NCBI GenBank assembly: GCA_046704245.1 | Contig: JBJKSD010000026.1 | Span: forward strand, 1 to 37,478 | From: UBA660 sp046704245 | GTDB lineage: Bacteria; Bacillota_I; Bacilli_A; RF39; UBA660 | Length of the DNA stretch: 37,478 nucleotides | Reading direction: 5' to 3' | Part shown: positions 16,935 to 24,697 of the stretch, in pieces | Position numbering within the stretch: position 1 is the first letter of the stretch | How the letters are laid out: each line of letters opens with the position of its first letter | Translations under genes and position numbers: made by a program | The notes under the pieces: model-generated | Database searches by the model: none | Seen by the model: only the letters and a program-made list of their open reading frames with translations | Told to the model about the DNA's origin: nothing

Positions 16935-17798
16935 ATGTACGATACTTCAGATATTGAAGGTTATGTTGATTTTAAGGAAGTATTAAAGGAAAAGCAGAAA
17001 TATGCTCGAATATTTAGCGAAGGTTGCCCACGATTAAAAGATCTTTTACTTAAGTTATGGGATGTTGATATTGAAACCTTAGGTTGTTGTGCTGGGCATG
17101 ATGATGACGAAAGTTATAGGCAATTCTCTCATATAAACTTACATATACCATATAACCAACGCAATTTAATTTTAGCGTTTGCTAAGATTAAATATTTAAT
17201 ATCGCTTGCCGATGTTGTTATTGGAAAGGATCGTCCGGGTGATGGATTATTTATTGAGGCGAATTTAGGTTTTGAATTAGATAGACTTGATTCAAGCATT
17301 ATAAATATCCGTTTTAATAATGGTATGACTTTTGAAGATTTATATGAAGTAGGATTTCCTCAATTATTTATTGAATTTAGTGACATTTTAGAAAGACATT
17401 TAAGTAATACTGTAATTCCCAATTATAATCCAGGTACCGAAGTATTAGCTAAGATTATTGAATTAGTCAATAAATTTACCCATAAAGCATTTGGAGCAAA
17501 AATATCTGTATCTAGCATTAATTTAAGTAGCGATCCTCGAGGTATGAAATATACAGTTAAAGTAACCCCATCTATTGCCAAAGCTTTAAAAGATACAACA
17601 CAATATAGAAAAGCACATAGACAATGGGCCCATTTAATTGAATATGATACAACTTATGATCAATTAATGGCTATGGAAGAAATTTTTGATAGCAAAGTAT
17701 TAGATGAAATAGCTCCTCAATTTCAAAATATTATCCCTGAACCTAAAGAAGTTCATCCTCATGTTAAAGTGTATTCATTAACACAGTTTAAAAGATAG
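16935..17798 (+). CDS. Unknown soluble protein with a CC-x-GH motif
   Basis: 287 residues, no signal peptide or membrane segment. Near the N-terminus (about 25-60) it has GCPRLKDLLLKLW followed by IETLGCCAGHDDDE. Two Cys plus a His and an acidic cluster look like a metal or catalytic site. I recall similar Cys-Cys-x-Gly-His blocks in unannotated Bacillota proteins, but no function. The rest is alpha/beta with no recognised motif. It is flanked by its own -10 and a strong terminator, so it is a single-gene unit. Confidence 0.7.
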   Translation: MYDTSDIEGYVDFKEVLKEKQKYARIFSEGCPRLKDLLLKLWDVDIETLGCCAGHDDDESYRQFSHINLHIPYNQRNLILAFAKIKYLISLADVVIGKDRPGDGLFIEANLGFELDRLDSSIINIRFNNGMTFEDLYEVGFPQLFIEFSDILERHLSNTVIPNYNPGTEVLAKIIELVNKFTHKAFGAKISVSSINLSSDPRGMKYTVKVTPSIAKALKDTTQYRKAHRQWAHLIEYDTTYDQLMAMEEIFDSKVLDEIAPQFQNIIPEPKEVHPHVKVYSLTQFKR

Positions 17799-17800
17799 AA

Positions 17801-17825
17801 AAAAGGAAAGCAATGCTTTCCTTTT
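17801..17825 (+). terminator. Terminator, probably bidirectional
   Basis: A near-perfect palindrome (AAAAGGAAAGCA / TGCTTTCCTTTT, loop CAATG in practice) between the gene ending at 17798 and the converging small gene ending at 17834. Confidence 0.8.
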
Positions 17826-17833
17826 AATTTATT

Positions 17834-17929
17834 TTAATAATAACGGTATCCTCCATATACTATTGCAAGAAGAATAAATAATACTAATACAATTGCATAA
17901 GCTGATCCCCAGCCCCCTACTGCGTTCAT
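17834..17929 (-). CDS. YjcZ-type micro-membrane protein, copy 1 (sporulation-associated)
   Basis: A 31-residue protein beginning MNAVGGWGSAYAIVLVLFIL and ending GGYRYY: a Gly-rich head then one membrane helix with the family-like LVLFILL core. This matches the YjcZ/YoaF family of tiny proteins, mostly sporulation-associated in Bacilli. GGAGGGA precedes the ATG. A second copy lies directly upstream on the same strand. A terminator shared with the converging gene follows. Function beyond membrane location is unknown. Confidence 0.75.
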   Translation of the reverse strand: MNAVGGWGSAYAIVLVLFILLAIVYGGYRYY

Positions 17930-17974
17930 ATAATCCCTCCTTTCACATAAGTTTATTTTAAATAATTAATTAGT

Positions 17975-18115
17975 TTAAACAAACCAGCGAGCTCCTACAA
18001 CAATTACTAATAGAATAAATAATACTAATATTATTGCATAAGTGCCATAACCGCCACCATAGCCACCATAACCGTAACAACCGCAACCATAACCGCCATA
18101 GCCATAACCTAACAT
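17975..18115 (-). CDS. YjcZ-type micro-membrane protein, copy 2 (Gly/Tyr-rich)
   Basis: 46 residues. The first 25 are a run of Gly, Tyr and Cys (YGYGGYGCGCYGYGG), typical of the heads of YjcZ-family sporulation proteins. Then comes one membrane helix (AIILVLFILLVIVV) and ARWFV. AAAGGAGGGA precedes the start. The helix is nearly the same as in copy 1 (AIVLVLFILL), so the pair arose by duplication, with the Gly/Tyr head much longer here. The codons for the head are visibly repetitive. It belongs with the SASP gene at 20317 as evidence of sporulation. Confidence 0.8.
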   Translation of the reverse strand: MLGYGYGGYGCGCYGYGGYGGGYGTYAIILVLFILLVIVVGARWFV

Positions 18116-18224
18116 ACTTTTCCCTCCTTTACTGTTCTATTACAGTGTATTAATTAAATGATATTTTGGTTATATTACCAACCTAATATTATTAAAAAAA
18201 TTTAAAAATTTAGGTTTTTGTCTA

Positions 18225-18260
18225 AAAAAATGTATACATTTTTTATATTTATGTTATAAT
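18225..18260 (+). promoter_or_regulatory. Promoter with a perfect 20-bp palindrome
   Basis: AAAAAATGTATACATTTTTT (18225-18244) is a perfect palindrome. It covers the -35 position of the extended -10 TG-T-TATAAT at 18252-18260. It could be an operator for a dimeric regulator controlling the short transcript that follows. Confidence 0.5.
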
Positions 18261-18290
18261 TTATGATAATATAGTCAGGAAGTGATAACT

Positions 18291-18389
18291 ATGCGTTATA
18301 ATATTAAATTTATTTCAGATATTAATAATCATAGTAAGGTAAATAGTTATTTTTATAATTTAATTGTTAATAAAAAGAAGATATGTTAA
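18291..18389 (+). CDS. Possible 32-residue peptide
   Basis: ATG to TAA, encoding MRYNIKFISDINNHSK followed by a Tyr/Phe stretch and NKKKIC at the end. AGGAAGTGA lies 9 bases before the ATG, a clear -10 lies 31 bases before it, and a terminator overlaps the stop. So promoter, ribosome-binding site, frame and terminator all fit a small gene. No homologue is recognised. A leader peptide or small regulatory RNA is also possible. Confidence 0.45.
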   Translation: MRYNIKFISDINNHSKVNSYFYNLIVNKKKIC

Positions 18390-18400
18390 TCTTCTTTTTT
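18372..18400 (+). terminator. Terminator after the 32-codon frame
   Basis: An 11-bp stem (AAAAAGAAGAT / ATCTTCTTTTT) with a 6-base loop, ending in T. It lies before pyrB, so either it separates the short transcript from pyrB or it acts as an attenuator. Confidence 0.75.
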
Positions 18401-18474
18401 ATTATTTGAAATGAAAGAGGTGATTAAAAATTTAAAACTTAAGTTTAAATTAATAGAATATGGAGGGAATAATT

Positions 18475-19470
18475 ATGGAAAAGAGAATGTCTGTACAAAA
18501 TTATTGTATCAACGCCCAACAATTTGATCTTAATACTTTAAATAAGATATGTGAACTTACTGATAAAATAAGAAAACTAAGTGAAACAGAAGAAGGTTTA
18601 ACCTTTCTATCATCTTTATTACCAAATAAGAGAGCTATGCTATATTTTAAGCAACCATCAACTAGAACCTTTTTATCTTTTCAAAATGCTTGTTATATTT
18701 TAGGAATTAAAACATCAGAAATTAGAGATGTTACGACTTCATCAGAAATGAAAGGCGAGAGTGAATTAGATGCTGTAAAAACATTCTCACAATATGTTGA
18801 CCTAGTAATCATGCGTCACCGAAGAACTGATTTTATATATGAAATTGCTGATCATTTAGATCAAAATATTAAAATTATTAATGGTGGCTCAGGTAATGAT
18901 CAACATCCTACGCAAGCCTTATTAGACTTTTATACTATCTATAAATATGGTTTGCATGGTAAAAAGATTGGATTTGTAGGTGATTTAAAGAATGGTCGTA
19001 CTGTTAGATCATTAGCCTTACTATTAAATCTAATACCTGATATTGAATTATATTTTATAGCTCCCGAATCATATCAAATTAAAAGTGATATTACCAATAA
19101 ACTTAAAGTTAACTATCATATGACCGAAGATTTTGATGGCCAATTATCAGAACTTGATGTAATATATATGACTAGATTACAGAGTGAGTATGAAGTTAAC
19201 AATCAAAGTGATTTAGAATTTAACCATCGTGATTTTGATCATACAATTTATAGAATTAGTGGTAATAACTTAAGTAAGGTTAAAGAAGATGCCATTATAT
19301 TACATCCTTTACCCAGAGTAACAGAAATTGCTCCCGAAGTAGATAAGGATAAAAGAGCTAAATATTGGGAACAAGTTAAAAATGGTATGTGGACTAGAGT
19401 GGCATTAATAAGTATGATGTTTAATGTCGATGAAAAAATTAATGAAGGACCACAATATATTAAGAAGTAA
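18475..19470 (+). CDS. pyrB: Aspartate carbamoyltransferase, catalytic chain
   Basis: Makes carbamoyl-aspartate from carbamoyl phosphate and aspartate in pyrimidine synthesis. The carbamoyl-phosphate loop reads FKQPSTRTFLSF (usually FFEPSTRTRxSF). Other blocks: NGGSGNDQHPTQALLDFYTI, the PyrB-specific GDLKNGRTVRSLALLL, and LHPLPR. The start is placed at 18475 because GGAGGGA lies just before it; the in-frame ATG at 18460 is upstream of that site. 331 residues. No regulatory chain or other pyr gene is nearby, and no PyrR-binding leader is seen. The leader holds the near-palindrome AAACTTAAGTTT. An ornithine carbamoyltransferase is unlikely given the GDLKNGRTVRS block. Confidence 0.9.
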   Translation: MEKRMSVQNYCINAQQFDLNTLNKICELTDKIRKLSETEEGLTFLSSLLPNKRAMLYFKQPSTRTFLSFQNACYILGIKTSEIRDVTTSSEMKGESELDAVKTFSQYVDLVIMRHRRTDFIYEIADHLDQNIKIINGGSGNDQHPTQALLDFYTIYKYGLHGKKIGFVGDLKNGRTVRSLALLLNLIPDIELYFIAPESYQIKSDITNKLKVNYHMTEDFDGQLSELDVIYMTRLQSEYEVNNQSDLEFNHRDFDHTIYRISGNNLSKVKEDAIILHPLPRVTEIAPEVDKDKRAKYWEQVKNGMWTRVALISMMFNVDEKINEGPQYIKK

Positions 19471-19495
19471 TATAATTGTATTACCCTTTTCTTTA

Positions 19496-19504
19496 TGATA
19501 AAAT
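19496..19504 (+). promoter_or_regulatory. Extended -10 promoter
   Basis: TG-A-TAAAAT, 27 bases before the ATG at 19531, with AGGAAAGGGA between. Confidence 0.5.
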
Positions 19505-19530
19505 GAAATAGATAGGAAAGGGAAGTATAT

Positions 19531-20220
19531 ATGAGTAAAGCTATTAATGATAGAAAATATATTGTTATAGGAATTTTAGTAGTAATTATAACTGCTTTAT
19601 TATATTGGGTATTATTTAAAGATAGTGAATCGATAACTAAAAAAAGTACTGATGATAAAGTAGAGATAGAATATACAAAAGATAAAAGTAATGAACAATT
19701 ATTGATTGTTTCGACAGTTAAATTAGATCAAGTAATAGCTAGTAATAAAACGATCAAATATACAGTAAACATATATGATCAAAATGATAAATTAATTAAT
19801 ACCTATAGCAATGATACGTCAATGTTTAATTTAAATAGTAATAAGGTTATAAAATTAGGTCTATATGCTCTAATGGATAGTGAACAATTAGATAATATTG
19901 GAAATATTAAAGCTACTTATAAGATAGTATCAAAAAGAAATATAAAACAAGTAGATTATGAACAATTAAATTTAACCAAATTTATGCCTGAATATCCATC
20001 TAATATGTATAGAATATCCCTAACCTTAGCTGATTATTATAAACAATATGGTGGTATAGCGGTATTAAATTATGAAAATGATAAGCAATTGATGAGATAT
20101 TTAAGTTATTTAAATTCAATTAATTTTATAGGTATAACTAGTACTGAAGATTTAACAACTAAAGATGGTAATCAATTGATTAGTATCGATATTTATCAAT
20201 CAATAGCTTTATTAAAATAA
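19531..20220 (+). CDS. Membrane-anchored extracytoplasmic protein, unknown
   Basis: 229 residues. A short basic N-terminus (MSKAINDRK) is followed by one hydrophobic segment at about 10-28, then a long soluble region predicted outside the membrane. That region begins with a charged linker (about 30-50), then strand-rich sequence such as KTIKYTVNIYDQNDKLI. No lipobox. No recognised family. It is a single-gene unit between pyrB and the converging SASP gene. Confidence 0.72.
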   Translation: MSKAINDRKYIVIGILVVIITALLYWVLFKDSESITKKSTDDKVEIEYTKDKSNEQLLIVSTVKLDQVIASNKTIKYTVNIYDQNDKLINTYSNDTSMFNLNSNKVIKLGLYALMDSEQLDNIGNIKATYKIVSKRNIKQVDYEQLNLTKFMPEYPSNMYRISLTLADYYKQYGGIAVLNYENDKQLMRYLSYLNSINFIGITSTEDLTTKDGNQLISIDIYQSIALLK

Positions 20221-20232
20221 AAAAAAATTAAT

Positions 20233-20260
20233 AAAGAAGTCGTCATGGACGACTTCTTTT
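20233..20260. terminator. Strong terminator between converging genes
   Basis: A 12-bp stem (AAAGAAGTCGTC / GACGACTTCTTT) with loop ATG, A-rich on one side and T-rich on the other, so usable in both directions. Confidence 0.85.
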
Positions 20261-20278
20261 AATATTATAATTATATAA

Positions 20279-20298
20279 CAGGGAAGTAAACTTCCCTG
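20279..20298 (-). terminator. Hairpin downstream of the SASP gene
   Basis: CAGGGAAG / CTTCCCTG with a 4-base loop, 19 bases after the SASP stop on the minus strand. The T-run is weak. Confidence 0.5.
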
Positions 20299-20316
20299 CA
20301 TCATGTACGCCTTTAA

Positions 20317-20481
20317 TTACTCATAATTTCTATTAGCTATTTCAATTGCTTTTCTAACTACATTGCCACAGTTTCTAGAGGATACCGCTCCCCAACCTTC
20401 GTTACGAACTGTATCAGCAACACCTAATTCTTCAGCAATTTTCTGCTTGAGTTTATCTGACATGATGGATCTATTACTCAT
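20317..20481 (-). CDS. Small acid-soluble spore protein, SspF-like alpha/beta type
   Basis: 54 residues, missed by long-ORF searches. Blocks SIMSDKLKQKIAEELG, DTVRNEGWGAVSSRNCGN and VVRKAIEIA correspond closely to the alpha/beta-type SASP signature (for example SspF: GVMS..K..LA.ELGFYDTV...GWG.I..R..GNMVKRAIEIA). These proteins coat and protect DNA in spores. AAGGAGG precedes the ATG by 7 bases. The upstream promoter fits forespore sigma factors. It is the best evidence in the window that the organism forms spores. Confidence 0.92.
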   Translation of the reverse strand: MSNRSIMSDKLKQKIAEELGVADTVRNEGWGAVSSRNCGNVVRKAIEIANRNYE

Positions 20482-20514
20482 GTACAATCCTCCTTAATTA
20501 TAAGCGTACATTTA

Positions 20515-20544
20515 TAGTTTATATATAAATAATAAAACTATTCA
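20515..20544 (-). promoter_or_regulatory. Forespore (sigma-G/F-like) promoter of the SASP gene
   Basis: On the minus strand TGAATA (20539-20544), a 17-base spacer, then TAAACTA (20515-20521). This resembles the sigma-G pattern of TGAATA and CATACTA. The gene it drives, an SASP, is a classic sigma-G target. Confidence 0.6.
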
Positions 20545-20557
20545 TATTTTAAAAATA

Positions 20558-20586
20558 TTGACAATTAAGCAACGATATGGTAATGT
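20558..20586 (+). promoter_or_regulatory. Sigma-A promoter of the RSH gene
   Basis: TTGACA at 20558-20563, 17 bases, then TAATGT at 20581-20586. It is back to back with the spore promoter. Leader of about 45 bases. Confidence 0.5.
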
Positions 20587-20638
20587 CATTAACAATTACT
20601 TATAAATAATAATATTGATAAGTAAAGAGGTGTAGTAT

Positions 20639-22096
20639 ATGAAGCGTATTCCTAAATTACTAAAATTAGATGATTTATTAGCTAAAGTTAATAAATATAT
20701 TGATAGTGAAAAAGAAAGGGAATTAATTAAGAATGCTTTTTATTATGCCGAAAAATTACACAATGGTCAAAAGCGACAAACGGGGGAAGATTATATTCAA
20801 CATCCGCTTAATGTTGCTTTTATTTTATCAAAAATTAATGCTGATGCTAATACCATAGTAGCAGCTTTATTACATGATATTATTGAAGATTGTAATGTTT
20901 CTAAAACCCAAATTAATAAAAAATTTAACGGTGAAGTAGCGCTACTAGTTGATGGTGTAAGTAAGATTAAAAATTTAGAATATGCATCAGAAGATGAAAT
21001 GAAAGCTGCTAATCAAAGAAAAATATTAACAGCTATCAATGAAGATGTTAGAATTATTATTATTAAATTAGCAGATAGATTACATAATCTAAGAACTTTA
21101 TGGATTAAACCTGAGCACAAGAAGAAAGCAACAGCCTTAGAAACCATCGATATTTTAGTACCTATTGCTTATTATTTAGGTCAACATGAAATGGAAAAAG
21201 AATTAGCAAATTTATCTTTTAGTTATTTAAAACCTAAAGAATATAAAACTTTATCTAAAGAATTAACTAACATAGAAAAAACGAGTAAAGAAGCTATTAA
21301 TAAGATGATTGATAATTTATCTAAGATTTTAGATCAAAATAATATACCTCATAAAATAATACCTAGAGTTAAAGATATATATAGTATTTATAAACGTACT
21401 TTAGCAGGAAAAAGAATTAACGAAATTCATGATCTATTATCAATTAAAATATTAGTAGATAATATTAAAGATTGTTATGCTACTTTAGGATTAGTTCACT
21501 CTAAATATTGGCCCATTAATGATAAATTTAAAGATTATATTGTCAATCCTAAAACGAATATGTATCAATCGTTACATACTACTGTCTTTGGTGAAGATGA
21601 ACATGTTGTTCAGTTACAAATAAAAACTAATGATATGCATGAGATAGCTTTATATGGTATAACTGCTTTCTGGCGTCGTTATAATAAAGATGCTAATGCT
21701 AAGATGCAAGATGAATTAAGAGAAAAATTTCAATTCTTTCAATCATTAGTAGAATTATATGATGAAAGTCGTGACGATATTGAGTTTATTAATCTAGCTA
21801 AAGAAGAAATATTTAATTATGCTATTTATGTCTATACTCCTAAAGGAGAAGTAATTCAATTACCATATGGTAGTACACCAATTGATTTTGCATATAAATT
21901 GCATACCGATATTGGTAATAAAATAGTTGGAGCTATTGTTAACGATAACTATGTTAGTTTGGACACTAAATTACAAAATAAAGATCGCGTTAAAATTATT
22001 ACTAATGATTTAGCGTCTGGCCCTAGTAAATCATGGTTAAATATGGTTAAAACCCACAATGCTAAAAGAAAGATAAGAGAATTTTTAAATAAATAG
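20639..22096 (+). CDS. Shortened RSH-family (p)ppGpp enzyme, probably hydrolase only
   Basis: RelA/SpoT homologue of 485 residues against about 730 normally. The HD hydrolase (about 20-190) looks complete: His55, His79-Asp80, Glu83-Asp84 and Asp146 in KLADRLHN. The synthetase fold (about 235-350) is present with VKDIYSIYK, IHDLLSIKI, FKDYI, and NMYQSLHTTV. However, the motif that reads E-x-QIRT in active synthetases (for example EVQIRT) is QLQIKT here: the catalytic Glu is Gln325 (codon CAG at 21611). AAHW is also changed to TAFW. TGS (about 400-460) follows, and the protein ends there, with no helical, zinc-finger or ACT regions. I infer ppGpp degradation without synthesis and without ribosome-sensing. 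Confidence 0.9.
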   Translation: MKRIPKLLKLDDLLAKVNKYIDSEKERELIKNAFYYAEKLHNGQKRQTGEDYIQHPLNVAFILSKINADANTIVAALLHDIIEDCNVSKTQINKKFNGEVALLVDGVSKIKNLEYASEDEMKAANQRKILTAINEDVRIIIIKLADRLHNLRTLWIKPEHKKKATALETIDILVPIAYYLGQHEMEKELANLSFSYLKPKEYKTLSKELTNIEKTSKEAINKMIDNLSKILDQNNIPHKIIPRVKDIYSIYKRTLAGKRINEIHDLLSIKILVDNIKDCYATLGLVHSKYWPINDKFKDYIVNPKTNMYQSLHTTVFGEDEHVVQLQIKTNDMHEIALYGITAFWRRYNKDANAKMQDELREKFQFFQSLVELYDESRDDIEFINLAKEEIFNYAIYVYTPKGEVIQLPYGSTPIDFAYKLHTDIGNKIVGAIVNDNYVSLDTKLQNKDRVKIITNDLASGPSKSWLNMVKTHNAKRKIREFLNK

Positions 22097-22155
22097 TACT
22101 CTTAATTGAAACTTAATAGATTTAATATTATAATAGGAATAGATGAGGTGAAATA

Positions 22156-23916
22156 ATGACAGCTAAAGAATTAAAAGAAAAGTTTATTAATTATTTTATT
22201 GATAGAGATCATAAAGAAATAGCTAATTCATCATTAATACCTGAAAATGATTCTAGTGTACTATTTACTAATGCTGGTATGCATCCATTAATTCCATATT
22301 TATTAGGGGAAAAACATCCAATGGGTAAAAGATTAGTAAATGTTCAAAGATGTTTAAGAACCGGTGATATTGATGAAGTTGGTGATGATTTTCATTTAAC
22401 ATGCTTTGAAATGTTGGGTAATTGGTCACTTGGTGATTATTTTAAAGAAGATGCTATCAAAATGAGTTATGATTTTTTAATTAATCATTTAAATTTAGAT
22501 CCTAATAGATTATATGTAACAGTATTTAATGGTGAAGATAAGATACCTAAAGATGAAGATACAGTAAAGATTTGGAATGAAGTAGGAATACCTAATGAAA
22601 GAATTTTTTATGGCGATAGAAATACTAATCTATGGGGACCAATAGGTAATATAGGGCCATGTGGACCAGATACTGAGATGTTTTATGATACTTTAAAAGA
22701 AAAATGTAGTGATAACTGTAGTCCACTATGTAATTGTGGTAAATATGTTGAAATATGGAATGATGTATTTATGCAATATAATAAATTAGAGGATGGTAGT
22801 TATATTCCGTTAGAACAAAAAAATGTTGATACTGGTATGGGTTTAGAAAGAGCATTAACAGTATTTAATGGTTTAGAATCAGTATATGATACTGAATTAT
22901 TTACCAATATTATTAAAAAAATAGAAGCATTATCATATAAGAAATATGAAGATCATAAGAGGGTATTTAGAATTATATCAGATCATATTAGATCAGTAGT
23001 CTTTTTACTTGGAGATGAAAAGATAATTAAACCATCAAATACTGATCAAGGTTATATATTAAGAAGATTGATTAGAAGAATATGTCGATATTTAAAACCA
23101 TTAGAGATAAATGATAATGTTTTAAAAGTTTTAGGTGAAGTAGTAATCGATGATTATAGTGATGCTTATCCTTTATTTTTAGAAAAAAAAGAATATATAT
23201 TAAATGAATTAGAGAAAGAAGAAATAGGATTTAATAAAACGTTAAATAGAGGATTAAAAGAATTTAGTAAAGTGGTAAGTAATGCTTTAAAAGTATTAGA
23301 TGGGAATACAGCTTTTAAATTATATGATACATATGGTTTTCCAATAGAAATGACTATTGAATTATGTAAAGAAAAGGGTATTGAAGTAGATATAAAGGGG
23401 TTTAATGAAAGATTTAAACAACATCAAGCTTTATCTAGAGTGAGTGCTGAACAAAAATTTAAGGGCGGGTTGATAGATAATAGTACAGAAGTGGTTAATC
23501 TTCATACAGCAACCCATCTATTACATGCTGCTTTAAGACAGATTCTAGGTAATACTATATATCAAAAAGGTAGTAATATTACTCCAGAACGATTAAGATT
23601 TGATTTTTCATTTGATCGAAAATTAACTGATGAAGAAATACAGAAAGTAGAAAACTTAGTAAACGATATTATTAATCAAAGAATTGATATAATTAGTGAA
23701 GAAAAAGCATATGAAGATATAGAAGATGAAAATATTATTGGTCTCTTTGGAGATCGTTATGGAGAAAAGGTTAAAATATATCATATTGGTGATTTCTCTC
23801 ACGAAATATGTGGAGGACCCCATGCTAAAAATACCGGTGATTTAGGTCATTTTAAAATTATTAAAGAAGAAAGTAGTTCGGCCGGAGTTAGAAGAATAAA
23901 AGCTATATTAGAATAA
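22156..23916 (+). CDS. alaS: Miniature alanyl-tRNA synthetase (no beta-barrel or C-Ala domain)
   Basis: Charges tRNA-Ala. 586 residues against about 870 for usual bacterial AlaRS. The class-II core is complete: FTNAGMHP, RCLRTGDIDEVG, CFEMLGNWSLGDYFKEDAI, DTGMGLERAL. The link from FKGGLIDNS to the editing domain HTATHLLHAALRQ is direct, so the beta-barrel that normally separates them (about 100 residues) is missing. The editing site keeps HxxxH and EICGGPHAKNTGDLG. The protein stops at SAGVRRIKAILE, exactly where the oligomerising C-Ala domain would begin. Similar short forms occur in reduced lineages such as the candidate phyla radiation. A second, full-length alaS elsewhere cannot be excluded. 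GAGGTGA precedes the ATG. Confidence 0.93.
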   Translation: MTAKELKEKFINYFIDRDHKEIANSSLIPENDSSVLFTNAGMHPLIPYLLGEKHPMGKRLVNVQRCLRTGDIDEVGDDFHLTCFEMLGNWSLGDYFKEDAIKMSYDFLINHLNLDPNRLYVTVFNGEDKIPKDEDTVKIWNEVGIPNERIFYGDRNTNLWGPIGNIGPCGPDTEMFYDTLKEKCSDNCSPLCNCGKYVEIWNDVFMQYNKLEDGSYIPLEQKNVDTGMGLERALTVFNGLESVYDTELFTNIIKKIEALSYKKYEDHKRVFRIISDHIRSVVFLLGDEKIIKPSNTDQGYILRRLIRRICRYLKPLEINDNVLKVLGEVVIDDYSDAYPLFLEKKEYILNELEKEEIGFNKTLNRGLKEFSKVVSNALKVLDGNTAFKLYDTYGFPIEMTIELCKEKGIEVDIKGFNERFKQHQALSRVSAEQKFKGGLIDNSTEVVNLHTATHLLHAALRQILGNTIYQKGSNITPERLRFDFSFDRKLTDEEIQKVENLVNDIINQRIDIISEEKAYEDIEDENIIGLFGDRYGEKVKIYHIGDFSHEICGGPHAKNTGDLGHFKIIKEESSSAGVRRIKAILE

Positions 23917-23938
23917 AAACCACAATGAGTGGTTTTTT
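23915..23938 (+). terminator. Terminator after alaS
   Basis: AAAAACCAC / GTGGTTTTT with a 5-base loop and a T-run. Confidence 0.8.
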
Positions 23939-23985
23939 ATGTATGATTATATATTTATTAATAATAATAAATATAGGTGAATAAT

Positions 23986-24687
23986 ATGGATTATATAACA
24001 AGAGCTATATATACAAGTATTATAATATTTTTTATACTCTTAATAATAGCTAGAATGTTAGGTAATAAACAAATAAGCCAATTAACGTTTTTTAATTATA
24101 TAACTGGTATTACGATGGGATCTATTGCTGCTAATGCTATAAATGTTAATATTAATACTCTAGTAGATGAAGTAATAGGTCTTACCATTTGGTTTATTTT
24201 AACTGAAATAATAGGTTTTATTTCCTTAAAATCATTAATATGGCGTCCTGTTTTAACAGGTCAACCCCAAATAGTTATTAAAAAAGGTAAGATACAACAC
24301 GATACAATGAAAAAACTTCGACTTAGTACTAGTGATTTAACAGCTATGTTGAGAAATCAAAAAGTATTTAATTTATCAGATATTTATTATGCTATTTTAG
24401 AAACAAATGGTAAGTTAAGTATCTTAAAAAAGGTTGGTAAAAAAGAAGTTAATAATGAAGATATGGGTATTTATAAAGAGGAAGTAAAACATGTTACTGG
24501 TGCTATTGTCATTGATGGTAATTTATTAACTAATAATTTAAAAGAATTAGGTAAAAGTGAAGAATGGTTTTTAAAGGAATTAAAAAAACAAGGTATAGAT
24601 GATTATCGAGATATTATGTATGCTGAATTACAAGGTGATAATACTATTTATATTGATAGTGATAAAGTAAATAAAAAAGAACCATAA
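23986..24687 (+). CDS. DUF421 (YetF/YrbG-type) membrane protein
   Basis: 233 residues from the ATG at 23986. An in-frame GTG at 23977 is rejected because it forms part of the AGGTGA ribosome-binding site. Three membrane segments at the N-terminus (about 5-25, 32-55, 60-85) include ARMLGNKQISQLTFFNYI and the GSIAAN region, which define this family. The cytoplasmic part carries GQPQIVIKKGKI and the LRNQKVFNLSDIYYAILE block typical of DUF421. In Bacillus related proteins are often expressed in sporulation; the biochemical role is not known. It ends inside a hairpin shared with the converging gene. Confidence 0.87.
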   Translation: MDYITRAIYTSIIIFFILLIIARMLGNKQISQLTFFNYITGITMGSIAANAINVNINTLVDEVIGLTIWFILTEIIGFISLKSLIWRPVLTGQPQIVIKKGKIQHDTMKKLRLSTSDLTAMLRNQKVFNLSDIYYAILETNGKLSILKKVGKKEVNNEDMGIYKEEVKHVTGAIVIDGNLLTNNLKELGKSEEWFLKELKKQGIDDYRDIMYAELQGDNTIYIDSDKVNKKEP

Positions 24688-24697
24688 GTTCTTTTTT
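24673..24697. terminator. Bidirectional terminator
   Basis: AAAAAAGAAC / GTTCTTTTTT with a 5-base loop between two converging genes. Confidence 0.85.

Noticed and set aside
18411..18524. 38-codon frame overlapping the pyrB start
   Set aside because: No ribosome-binding site and it runs through the pyrB start in another frame; probably chance.
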